64,000 nucleotides of DNA from contig CAVXZE010000002.1 of the NCBI GenBank assembly GCA_963766175.1, forward strand, positions 248,001-312,000, in the 5' to 3' direction. The first letter of the stretch is position 1, and each line of letters begins with the position of its first letter. Below the pieces are notes generated by a model. It worked only from the letters and a program-made list of their open reading frames with translations, made no database searches and was not told the DNA's origin. The DNA is from CAVXZE01 sp963766175. GTDB taxonomy: Bacteria; Myxococcota_A; UBA9160; UBA6930. Below are positions 46,716 to 55,137 of this stretch, in pieces. Both the position numbers and the translations under genes were made by a program.

Positions 46716-48320
46716 TCACGCCGCGGTGTAGACACCCTCGGCGTCGGGCGCGAAGCGCTCGATCAGGAAGCGCTCGATGGGCTTCTCCGAGGCCGTCTTC
46801 GGGATCTCCTCCAATACCTGCAAATAGGAGGGGACGAAGTTCGACTCCAGCCCCCGGCGGCAGGTCTCGAACACCGACTCGGGATCGAGGCTCGCGCCGG
46901 CCACCGGCACGATGGCGGCGACCACGTCCTTCTCTCCCGGTGCGCCGGACTTCGCAGGAACGCCGTAGACGCAGACGTCCGAGACGTCGGGGTGCTCCGC
47001 GATCACCTTCTCCACGAATCCCGGGTTGACGAAGTCGCCGCTGCGGCGGATGCCCCCGCCCTTGCGGTAGTCGAAGTAGAGCCAGCCCTCCTCGTCGGCG
47101 TGGCCAATGTCACCGCTCCGCAGCCATCCGCCTCGGGTCTTCTGCTCGGAAGCTTCCGGGTTCTCGTGGTACTCGACCTGCGCCGACTCTCCGGTCGCGG
47201 GTCGCGAGCAGATCTCGCCCGGTACGCCCGGCGGACACTCCTTGTCGTTCTCGTCGAGAATCTTCATCTCGAGACCCGGCGCCGGCTTGCCGAAGGAGCC
47301 GATCGGCCCCTGACCGATCGGCTTGAAGGCGAGTCCGCCCTCGACTGCCCCGTACCACTCGAAGATCTTGAGGTCGAAGCGCTTCTCGAAGGCCTCCCAG
47401 ATCGCGTGCGGCATCCCCGCGCTGGTCAGCATCCGCACCGGGTTGTCGGCGTCGTTGTCCTTCAGCGGCTCGCTGTAGATGGCGGTGGCCATGCCCCCGA
47501 GCTGCGAGAAGGTGGTGCAGCCGTGGCGGCGGCAGATGTCCCAGAGCCTCGACTTGGTGAAGCGGCGGCTGATCACCGCGGGAAGCTCGATGCAGAGTGC
47601 GGCCGAGAGGGTCACCGCCTGGGCGTTGCCGTGGGTGAGCGAGAGACCCGTGTAGAGCTTCTCGTCGGGGGCGAATTGGAAGATCATCCTTCCCAGCATC
47701 GACATCCCCCCGTAGCGGCCGTTCTGCATCACCACGCCCTTCGGGTCCCCCGTGGTGCCCGAGGTGTAGATGATCTGCAGCGGGTCCTCTGCGCTCTCGA
47801 GGCGGATGTCCACCCTCTCGGCGGGCCGGTCCAGGACTTCACCGAGGGAGTCGACCCCCTCGAAATCCCCGAGTGCCGGCGCCTCGTCCTCACCGGTCGT
47901 GAGGGCGAGGCTGAACGAGAGATCCGGTAGCGACCCGCGGATCTCCTCGAGCTGGGCGAGATTGTAGTCCGCGAGCAGGATCCCCTTGCATCCGGCGTTG
48001 CGCAGGGTGTAGGCGAGCTTCTCGCCCTTGGTGCGCGGATCGATGGGAACGAAGACCGTCGCCGAGATCGAGGCAGCGATCATGGTCTCCACGAACTCCG
48101 GATGGTTGCGCATCATCAGTGCGAAGCGGTCGCCGCGCTGGAGGCCGCGAGCGATCAACTCCGCCGCAATCCGGTTCCCTCGCTCGTAGAGCTCGGCGAA
48201 GGTGCGAACCTCGTCCTCCTTCCCGGCGCACTCGAAGGTCAGCACTGGAAAGTCGGAATTTCGCTCCGCCCTCGTCGCGATCAGATCGGCGAGGATCATG
48301 TCCGAAGGTTCTCGTGCCAT
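46716..48320 (-). CDS. AMP-dependent acyl-CoA ligase
   Basis: The 534-residue ANL-family ligase has the P-loop YTSGTTGDPKGVV, FEWYGAVEGG and the C-terminal hinge GWLRSGDIGHADEEGWLYFDYR with RSGDFVNP. It activates a carboxylic acid to the CoA thioester with ATP. Relatives include crotonobetaine/caiB-type and steroid-side-chain ligases; the substrate is not set by sequence. It is the last gene of the minus-strand operon beginning at alpha3, 11 bp after the thiolase, so it is expected to act on the same substrate chain. ATG 48320 has AGGGGAG upstream. Confidence 0.87.
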   Translation of the reverse strand: MAREPSDMILADLIATRAERNSDFPVLTFECAGKEDEVRTFAELYERGNRIAAELIARGLQRGDRFALMMRNHPEFVETMIAASISATVFVPIDPRTKGEKLAYTLRNAGCKGILLADYNLAQLEEIRGSLPDLSFSLALTTGEDEAPALGDFEGVDSLGEVLDRPAERVDIRLESAEDPLQIIYTSGTTGDPKGVVMQNGRYGGMSMLGRMIFQFAPDEKLYTGLSLTHGNAQAVTLSAALCIELPAVISRRFTKSRLWDICRRHGCTTFSQLGGMATAIYSEPLKDNDADNPVRMLTSAGMPHAIWEAFEKRFDLKIFEWYGAVEGGLAFKPIGQGPIGSFGKPAPGLEMKILDENDKECPPGVPGEICSRPATGESAQVEYHENPEASEQKTRGGWLRSGDIGHADEEGWLYFDYRKGGGIRRSGDFVNPGFVEKVIAEHPDVSDVCVYGVPAKSGAPGEKDVVAAIVPVAGASLDPESVFETCRRGLESNFVPSYLQVLEEIPKTASEKPIERFLIERFAPDAEGVYTAA

Positions 48321-48331
48321 TGCGAACTCCC

Positions 48332-49561
48332 CTAGCTCGAAACGATCGTCACACACATGGCGGCGGCATCGGCGCCGATGGTCCCGCCACCATTGTGGGC
48401 CATTCCGACGCGCGCACCTTCCACCTGGCGCGGGCCGCTCTGTCCGCGAAGCTGCTCGACCAGCTCGGTGATCTGGGCGAGACCGGTGGCCCCCACCGGA
48501 TGTCCCTTGCGCAGCAGACCCCCACTGGTGTTGACGGGGATCCGCCCGCCGAGCTTGGTCGCCCCCGAATCGATCAAGGCACCGCCCTCGCCGATCTTGC
48601 AGAGACCGAACTCCTCGTAGTAGGCGAGCTCCGCCGGCGCAGAGGCGTCGTGACACTCGATCAGGTCGAGATCCTCGGGACCGACACCCGCCTTCTCGTA
48701 GGCCTCTCGCACGCAGCGATCCGTGACCCCCTCCTCGTCGAGACCGTGATCCCAACCCGAGCGGAGCACACAGGCGTCGATGAAGATCGGCTTGGAGATG
48801 CCGAGCTCGCGGGCCTTCCGCTCGCTCACGATCACCGCCGCCGCCGCGCCGTCACCGATGGGCGAGCACATCGGTCGTGTCAGCGGCTCGGCGATCATCG
48901 GCTCCGCGAGCACCTCGTCCACCGAGAGCGCCTTCTGGAACTGGGCTTTCGGGTTGAGGCTTCCGTGGTAGGAGTTCTTCGCCGCCACCGCCGCAAACTG
49001 GCGCGCCGTGGTGCCGTACTTCTCCATGTGCCGGCGCGCCGCGGCGGCGTAGAAGTCCATGAACATGCTGCGCTTCTCGCCGGCGCCGCTGGAGGCCTTC
49101 TCCGCTCCCTGAGCGGCGGCGGCTTGCTTGAGCGCCTGCATGATCTGCGCGATCTCCTCGGTGTCGATGGCGCTCCCGATCGCGGCAAAGCTGCGCTTCT
49201 TGTCGGGGTGATAGAGCTTCTCCACCCCGAGGGCGAGCACGACTTCGTAGATCCCCGCCGAGACCATGGCGCTGGCCTGGTGAAGCGCGGTGGAAGCGCT
49301 CGCGCAGGCGTTCTCGACGTTGACCACCGGAATCGCCCCGATCCCGGCGGAGCGCAACACCACCTGGCCTCGGATGCACTCCTGACCGGTAACCAGCCCC
49401 GCCATCGCATTTCCGACGTAGGCCGCTTCGATGGCAGCTTTGTCGATTCCCGCGTCGGTCAGCGCCAGCAGCAACGCCTCGCGACCCAACGCCTTCAGCC
49501 CGGTGTCCATGTGCTTGCCGAACCGCGTCATCCCGACTCCGGCTACCACAGCTCGTTCCAT
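48332..49561 (-). CDS. Thiolase family protein (SCPx/lipid-transfer-like)
   Basis: The 409-residue thiolase has the nucleophile Cys86 in ENACASAS, the loop ECHDASAPAEL (H-D-A, as in SCPx-type thiolases) and NTSGGLLRKGHPVGATG with the catalytic His. It would cleave 3-ketoacyl-CoA, or act in a retro-aldol-like way on branched side chains as some SCPx relatives do. It lies between the nitroreductase-like gene and the acyl-CoA ligase in one operon, which fits degradation of an acyl side chain. ATG 49561 starts the frame. Confidence 0.87.
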   Translation of the reverse strand: MERAVVAGVGMTRFGKHMDTGLKALGREALLLALTDAGIDKAAIEAAYVGNAMAGLVTGQECIRGQVVLRSAGIGAIPVVNVENACASASTALHQASAMVSAGIYEVVLALGVEKLYHPDKKRSFAAIGSAIDTEEIAQIMQALKQAAAAQGAEKASSGAGEKRSMFMDFYAAAARRHMEKYGTTARQFAAVAAKNSYHGSLNPKAQFQKALSVDEVLAEPMIAEPLTRPMCSPIGDGAAAAVIVSERKARELGISKPIFIDACVLRSGWDHGLDEEGVTDRCVREAYEKAGVGPEDLDLIECHDASAPAELAYYEEFGLCKIGEGGALIDSGATKLGGRIPVNTSGGLLRKGHPVGATGLAQITELVEQLRGQSGPRQVEGARVGMAHNGGGTIGADAAAMCVTIVSS

Positions 49562-49622
49562 TGGATCCTCCTCAGTGGGTACTCTCGACAGGAATGCAAC
49601 GCCCGCCGTTGATATGGGTCAC

Positions 49623-50969
49623 TCACGCCGCCTTCAGGTGGCGCTTCTTCTTTCCGTGCCACTTCTCCATGTGGCGACGGTGACGGTCCGTGTAGGCGCC
49701 TTCCTTGTAGTAGGTGTCGTAGAAGTCGCATTCGAGGTGGTGCGCCTGCACCATCAGGGTCATCAGGCATGGATCGACGAAGGCGGGAAAGCGCCCCCAC
49801 TTCTTCACGACAGCGTTCAGGATGTCCTTGGTGCACTGGATGACCGCCGGATTGGTCATGGGGATCCCCTGCTCGATCTGGCCGGGGTTCTTGTAGGGAG
49901 CGGCGGCGGCGTTGGCGGGGTTGAAGATCCCCTGGGCGCCCCACTTCCGTTCGATCACGTCGTCCACGGCGTCGTCGATGGATCCGCCGAAGTAGTGGGG
50001 ATGATGGGTCTCGAAGACGCCGTCCTTCCCCACCGGGTAGGGAAACCCCGCCGAAGGCCCGTGGCGAGCCGTTTCGAAGCGAAAGCCGAGACCGCGGCAG
50101 ATGGGCGTCCCGCCCAGCACCATCATCGCGGCAAAGCCGCCGAAGGGCCAGCCGCCCAGGCCGATGGCCGATTCGGCCAGCAGGATGTTCTGGGACATGA
50201 AGCCGACTTCGATGTTCGACGCACCCATGGCGGTCAGCGGCTCCAGCATCTGGTAGGGAATCGGGATCGTCGCGAGCCCCTCCTCGACCCACTTCGCGCA
50301 GCCCAGCGGCTTCATCCCATCGGTGGCGTCGACCGGATAGCTGCCCTGTTCGAGGAAGAGCATCACGCCGTTGATGAGCTCCTCGGTGACGTCACAGACT
50401 GGCATGAAGAGAGTGGTACCGGGGCGGTTGGCATTCCAGAGATTGAGGGACATCAGCGCTGGCGAGCTCTGGGGGAGATCGAGCCGCCCCTCGCTGATCT
50501 GGATGCGGCGATCCCTGAAGGTCTCGACCAGCTTCTCCAGATCGTCGAGCTCGGCGATCTCGCGGATCCGTTCGGGATGTGTGCCCCGGATCTTGACGAC
50601 GTAGCTGCCCTCGTCGTTGGTGTAGAAGAGCTCGGTGCCGTGGGATCCACAGGGGCTCGGAAAGGTGCGGCCGCTGTATTCGAGCATGGTGTTGCAGTTC
50701 CCGTCCCACTCCTCGCCTTCGCCCACCTCGTCCTTCTTCGTGTGCGGCATGTCCGCGAGGTTCATCCCCGACATCCCGGTCGCGGCCATGCAGAGCAGCG
50801 CCTCCTCTTCGAGAGAGAGGGGAACGGGATCTTCCTCGGACTTGAAGGCGTTGGGGCCGTGCTTGATCTCCATGCCGAGGCCGAAGCGGCGGGAACGCCG
50901 GGTGAAGATCGCCTCGAACAGCGGCATGTTCCAGGCTTCTTCCAGGAGCTTTCGGGTCTCTTGATCCAT
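49623..50969 (-). CDS. Nitroreductase-like protein of unknown function
   Basis: The 448-residue protein begins with MPLFEAIFTRRSRRFGLGMEIK, like the opening of nitroreductase-fold FMN proteins, and continues with LSLEEEALLCMAATGMSG; later Gly- and aromatic-rich segments (GLGGWPFGGFAAMMVLGG) lie about residue 270. The fit to the nitroreductase superfamily is partial, so I would not assign a reaction. It has no signal peptide. ATG 50969 follows a good GGAGG-rich leader. It sits between alpha3 and the thiolase in the same operon, so it likely processes the alpha3 product or its electrons. Confidence 0.65.
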   Translation of the reverse strand: MDQETRKLLEEAWNMPLFEAIFTRRSRRFGLGMEIKHGPNAFKSEEDPVPLSLEEEALLCMAATGMSGMNLADMPHTKKDEVGEGEEWDGNCNTMLEYSGRTFPSPCGSHGTELFYTNDEGSYVVKIRGTHPERIREIAELDDLEKLVETFRDRRIQISEGRLDLPQSSPALMSLNLWNANRPGTTLFMPVCDVTEELINGVMLFLEQGSYPVDATDGMKPLGCAKWVEEGLATIPIPYQMLEPLTAMGASNIEVGFMSQNILLAESAIGLGGWPFGGFAAMMVLGGTPICRGLGFRFETARHGPSAGFPYPVGKDGVFETHHPHYFGGSIDDAVDDVIERKWGAQGIFNPANAAAAPYKNPGQIEQGIPMTNPAVIQCTKDILNAVVKKWGRFPAFVDPCLMTLMVQAHHLECDFYDTYYKEGAYTDRHRRHMEKWHGKKKRHLKAA

Positions 50970-51104
50970 GGGGGGCCTCCCTGGTACCGACCACCGCGGA
51001 GACGGGATCGCGACGGCACACCCGATCCCCTCGGGATCGGCGCATTATACCCCGATCCGACCTTTGGCGTCGGGAACTGGCATCTCCAGATCTGGGGAGG
51101 CCTT

Positions 51105-53873
51105 CTAGCCGACCTTCTCCACGTCGACGCGCACCGCGCGGTCCGCCGGAATCGGCTGCCACGAGAGCGGCCGGTAGTTGAGATGCCCGTAGCCCGCCGC
51201 AAAGCCCAGGTGCTTCACGTGACCCGACTCGAGATCCGCCTGGCTGTACCAGTTCTCGTGCTGGTACGGCTCGAAGCCGTTGTACAGGATCACCTGACCC
51301 GGCCGCACCGAAGGCGAAATCTTCGCCTGCACCAGTGAGTCGCCGTCGTTGCTCACCAGCCGGACCCGCTCCCCGTTCTCGACACCCAGATCCGCCGCGT
51401 CCGCGTCGTTGAGGAAGACGAAGGGCTCCCCGCGATGGGTGTTCTGGATGATGTTGTTGGTCATGTTCATCGAGTGGATGCTCCAGCGATTGTGGCCGCT
51501 GGTCATCTGGAAGCGCCGGTCCGCCCCACCCGCATTGGGCGGCTCCTTGTGGGTGGGAAGCTCCTCGCCGGCCTCCAGGAACCACTCGTGGTCGATGTAG
51601 TACTGCGCCCGCCGCACCAGGGTGTCGTAGGGAACCTTGTCCTCGGTGTGCCAGCGCAGCGGGTTGTGGACCTCGTCGGGACGGATCGTCGAGGCCTGGG
51701 ACTGACCGTGACCCACCATTCCCCAGCCCACGTAGCGGACACTGCCCTTCTCGCGCAGCGTCTCCAGCGTGGTTCCCTTGGGCAGCACACCGTAGACCGC
51801 GTTGTCGCGAATGATCTCGTCGAAGCGCTTCTCCTCGTCCCGAAGCGCACCGGAGTGGGTGATGCGGTCCACCATCCCCGTCAGGCCGTGCTTCTTGCCA
51901 AGATGGTCGGTGAACTCCTTCATGCCCCGCGCGTCGGCGCGCTCCTCGATCTTCTCGACGATGCGGATTCCGATCTCGATATCCGGCAGTGACTCGCCCT
52001 GGGGAGGCACGGCCCGATCGCAGAGCACGTAGTTCAGGTGGTGCACCGAGGGCATGCTGTAGCCGAGCTTCTCGTAGTGCTGCGCCGCCGGCAGGATGTA
52101 GTCGGAGTAGAGCCCGGTGGTGGTCATCCGGTAGTCACAGGTGATGAACATGCTGAGCTTGGGCCAGAGATGCTCGAGCAGGAGCTTCTGGCCACCCCGC
52201 TGGCGGCGCAGCATGTTGCCGCCGGACTCGAAGATCACCCGGGGCTCCACCTTCTGGAAGACCTCCGCGTAGCGCGGGTCCCACCAGCCCTTCTCCGTCG
52301 CCTCCTGGACGTACTCGTCGAAGCTGCGCTTCATCGAGGGGTCGTTGTTCTCCGAATCGTTCCAGCGCTCCTTGTAGCCGAACTGGTGGTACCACATGAA
52401 GGCCGGGGGCATCGGGAAGCCCATCCCACCGAGCTCCGTCGACAGCTCCGCGATCCGGTTCTGCATCATCTCCGCCGTCATGGTGGGGTCGTCGGCGGAG
52501 AGCAGACGGCGCATGGCAATGATGGCGGCGATGTACTTCTGGGCCGCCTCCTGGCCCGGGCTTTCCTTGTCGGACATGAAGGCGTCGCCGTCGTAGCCCA
52601 TGATGGCCCAGGAGCGGGTGCCGGTGCCCTTCTTGCCCCAGTTGCCGGTGAGTCCCAGCAAGAGCGCCATCGAGCGCTCCATCAGATCGCCGTGGTAGTA
52701 CTTGCCCGAGTTCCAGCCGATGAAGATCTTGGTCTTCCGCGTCGCCACCTTCCGCGCCAGCTTGCGGATGTTCTCCGGGTGGATGCCGCAGATCTCACCC
52801 GCCTTCTCCGGCGTGTACTCCTCCAGATGCCGCCGCAAACGAACGAAGACCGGCTCGACCTCCACCGTGGTCAGATCCTTGAGCAGCACCGAATAGCTGC
52901 CCTCCAACGCCGGATCGACACCCGTGGTCGCCAGCGTGCCCCGCGGCGCCGGGGTCAGCGTCCCCGTCAGCGTGTCCCACCAGTAGAACTGGTCCTCCCG
53001 CTCCCCCTCCACCACGTCGCTGCCGCGCAGGAAGCGGCCGTTGTCCTTGCGCACCAGCAGCGGCAGATCGGTCTGCTCCTGCACGAAGCGCTTCTGGTAG
53101 AGACCCGCGTCGATGATCACCTTGCACATCGCCAGGGCCAGCGCCGCATCGGTGCCGATCCGCACCGGCAGATGGTAGTCGGCGTGGATCGCGGAGGGGC
53201 TGTAGTCCGGCGCCACCGTCACCACCTCGCCGCCGTTGTAACGGGACTCGGCCACGTAGTGGTACCACTGGATGTTGGTGTAGACCGGATTGGCGTGCCA
53301 GATCAGCGTCAGCTCCGCCAGGAACCAGTCGTCCATGGTGGCGACGGGGTTGTAGAGCCCCCAGGTCAGGTGCCAGCCGGGACTGAAGTCCTGGAACTCC
53401 GCATTGCCGTCGGTGGTCGGCAGGCCCAGCACGTCGCTGAAGTACCGCGCGTTGGCCGCACCCACCTCGGGTGTGAAGAGGGTGACGACCGACTCCGGTC
53501 CCGGATCCTCGATGGCATCGAGGATGCCATCGGCGATCTCGGTGAGCGCCTGGTCCCAGGAGATCTCCTCGAACTTGCCCTCGCCACGCTCCCCGACCCG
53601 CTTGAGGGGCGTGGTGACGCGGTCCGGCGAGTAGTGGCAGTGGCTCCAGCAGGCGCCCTTCTGGCAACCCATCGGATTCATGTCCGGGATTCCGGACTCG
53701 ATCGGGGAGAGCAAACCCGCCTGCTCCTCGCGGACGATCTTCCCGTCCTTGGTGTAGACCCGGAAGGGACAGCCGCCCGGGTAGCAGTCCACCGAGTGGC
53801 TCCCCCAGGTCACAGAGTCCCAGGTCCACTTCTTCCGGTACGCCTCAGCCCAATCGCCACGAATCTCGCCCAC
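51105..53873 (-). CDS. Type II DMSO-reductase-family molybdoenzyme catalytic subunit (alpha3, no Tat signal)
   Basis: The 922-residue subunit lacks any signal peptide and starts close to the FS0 site: His26, Cys30, Cys35, Cys70 (H-x3-C-x4-C-x34-C). QDFSPGWHLTWG carries the presumed Mo-ligand Asp. It is highly similar to alpha4 throughout, and its last ~207 codons are in a 621-bp near-identical tract shared with it. It probably faces the cytoplasm unless carried across by another route. GTG 53873 has GGAGG eight bases upstream, and site 3 lies 113 bp before. It heads an operon with the nitroreductase-like, thiolase and ligase genes. Confidence 0.85.
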   Translation of the reverse strand: MGEIRGDWAEAYRKKWTWDSVTWGSHSVDCYPGGCPFRVYTKDGKIVREEQAGLLSPIESGIPDMNPMGCQKGACWSHCHYSPDRVTTPLKRVGERGEGKFEEISWDQALTEIADGILDAIEDPGPESVVTLFTPEVGAANARYFSDVLGLPTTDGNAEFQDFSPGWHLTWGLYNPVATMDDWFLAELTLIWHANPVYTNIQWYHYVAESRYNGGEVVTVAPDYSPSAIHADYHLPVRIGTDAALALAMCKVIIDAGLYQKRFVQEQTDLPLLVRKDNGRFLRGSDVVEGEREDQFYWWDTLTGTLTPAPRGTLATTGVDPALEGSYSVLLKDLTTVEVEPVFVRLRRHLEEYTPEKAGEICGIHPENIRKLARKVATRKTKIFIGWNSGKYYHGDLMERSMALLLGLTGNWGKKGTGTRSWAIMGYDGDAFMSDKESPGQEAAQKYIAAIIAMRRLLSADDPTMTAEMMQNRIAELSTELGGMGFPMPPAFMWYHQFGYKERWNDSENNDPSMKRSFDEYVQEATEKGWWDPRYAEVFQKVEPRVIFESGGNMLRRQRGGQKLLLEHLWPKLSMFITCDYRMTTTGLYSDYILPAAQHYEKLGYSMPSVHHLNYVLCDRAVPPQGESLPDIEIGIRIVEKIEERADARGMKEFTDHLGKKHGLTGMVDRITHSGALRDEEKRFDEIIRDNAVYGVLPKGTTLETLREKGSVRYVGWGMVGHGQSQASTIRPDEVHNPLRWHTEDKVPYDTLVRRAQYYIDHEWFLEAGEELPTHKEPPNAGGADRRFQMTSGHNRWSIHSMNMTNNIIQNTHRGEPFVFLNDADAADLGVENGERVRLVSNDGDSLVQAKISPSVRPGQVILYNGFEPYQHENWYSQADLESGHVKHLGFAAGYGHLNYRPLSWQPIPADRAVRVDVEKVG
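51107..51727 (-). repeat. 621-bp gene-conversion tract shared with 55140-55760 (copy A)
   Basis: This block matches 55140-55760 (offset 4033) with two mismatches that I could find (near 51400 and 51539). The genes diverge abruptly at 51728 and the similarity before 51107 is lost. The rest of the two genes is clearly more divergent, so this is better explained by recent conversion than by the original duplication. Confidence 0.85.
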
Positions 53874-53985
53874 CCTGCTTCACCTCCGTCCTGCGCCACG
53901 AGCCCCTGCCGGCGAGAAGGTCCGCTGGCGGGGGTGCCCGTCGCCGGCCACGCTTCCGAGCTTTGCGCCAGATCCGGCCTGGCGA

Positions 53986-54001
53986 TATGAGCGCGGTCAT
54001 A
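53986..54001. promoter_or_regulatory. Palindrome TATGA-N6-TCATA, site 3 (alpha3 promoter)
   Basis: TATGAGCGCGGTCATA lies 113 bp before the alpha3 start and 32 bp after the stop of the beta1 gene. It would drive the alpha3-nitroreductase-thiolase-ligase operon. Confidence 0.72.
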
Positions 54002-54032
54002 GAGCCGGGAATTGGCCTGACTCGGAGTCAGA

Positions 54033-55068
54033 TCACTTCCAGACGATGTCTGCGGGATCGCGGCTCAGGTGTCCGAGGCAGTCCTGCCAGCGGTACAGGA
54101 TCAGCTGGTCCATCAGCTCGGAGTCCAGACCGCGACGCTTCTTGTCGAGCTCCGTGCGGAGCACGTCCATCGCACCGTGGACCGCGGGACCGAACAGCTC
54201 CTCCAGATACGAGGGCGGAATCCGCTCCGACCCCTCGTCGAAGCTCCCGTCCTCGCGAAGCGGCGCCGGCGCCAGCGGCGGCACGTAGATACACGTTCGC
54301 CTCCGTCCCGTACTCCGGATGCAGCGGAAGCGCCACCTTCCACTTCTCCACCAGCTTGAACACCGCGCTCCCCGCGTCGTCCTTGAAGCCCACGAACGCC
54401 GCCCGGCCCGGACACTGACGCACGCAGGCCGGCGCCACCCCCTGCTCCAACCGCGGGAAACAGCCGATGCAGTGCTGGCTCACCTTCGCCGTCGCGTTGA
54501 AATAGATCTTCTTGTACGGACAGGCCCGCGCGCAGTCCTGGGCACCCTGACAGATGTCCTCGTCGCGAAGCACCAGACCGTCCTCCTCGCGCTTGAACAT
54601 CGCTCCACTCGGACACGCCTCCACACACGCCGGCTCGGTGCAGTGGTTGCACATCCGCGGCAGATAGAAGAAGTAGGCGTTCGGATACTCTCCGCCTCCC
54701 TCGTCCTCGTCCCAGTTCATCCCCCAGCTCTTGCTGCCCGCCGTCTTCTGCAGGTACACCTCGCGACCTCGACCCCCACGAAGCACCTCGTCGTAGTTGT
54801 AGTCCCAGCCGCCTCCAAACTCCTCCGCCGTCGGAAGCTTCCCCAGCTGAAGCTTCCCACCGTCGTATCCACCACCCATCTTCTCCCAGTCCTTGGGCGT
54901 CCCCGCCCCAGGCTGGGTGTTCACCGTCATCCACCACTGGTGCTCCGCACCCTCTTCCTCGTGCGTCCACAGCACCTTGCAGGCCACGGAGCAGGTCTGA
55001 CAGCCAATGCACTTGTTCAGGTCATACACCCACACCAGCTGCCGCTTCGACTTGGTCATCGTTGCCAT
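54033..55068 (-). pseudogene. Iron-sulfur beta subunit of a type II molybdoenzyme (beta1), frameshifted
   Basis: This is a NarH/EbdB-like subunit. CIGCQTCSVACK, CNHCTEPACVEACPSG, CQGAQDCARACPYKK and CIGCFPRL...CVRQCPGR supply ligands for four clusters; the third site lacks one Cys, as for the 3Fe-4S centre of NarH. One extra base at about 54290 (in GTGTATCTAC) breaks the frame. Removing it gives NVFYVPPLAP, identical to beta2 there, and a 344-residue protein, exactly beta2's length. The C-terminal frame continues to TGA at 54033-54035. ATG 55068 has AAGGAG upstream. It follows alpha4 by 69 bp. Either a lesion or an assembly indel. Confidence 0.8.
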
Positions 55069-55137
55069 CGGACTCGCTCCTTCCAATATCGTGATGCGAT
55101 CCTCAACTGATCGCGATGCAAACTCTCCAAAAACGGC

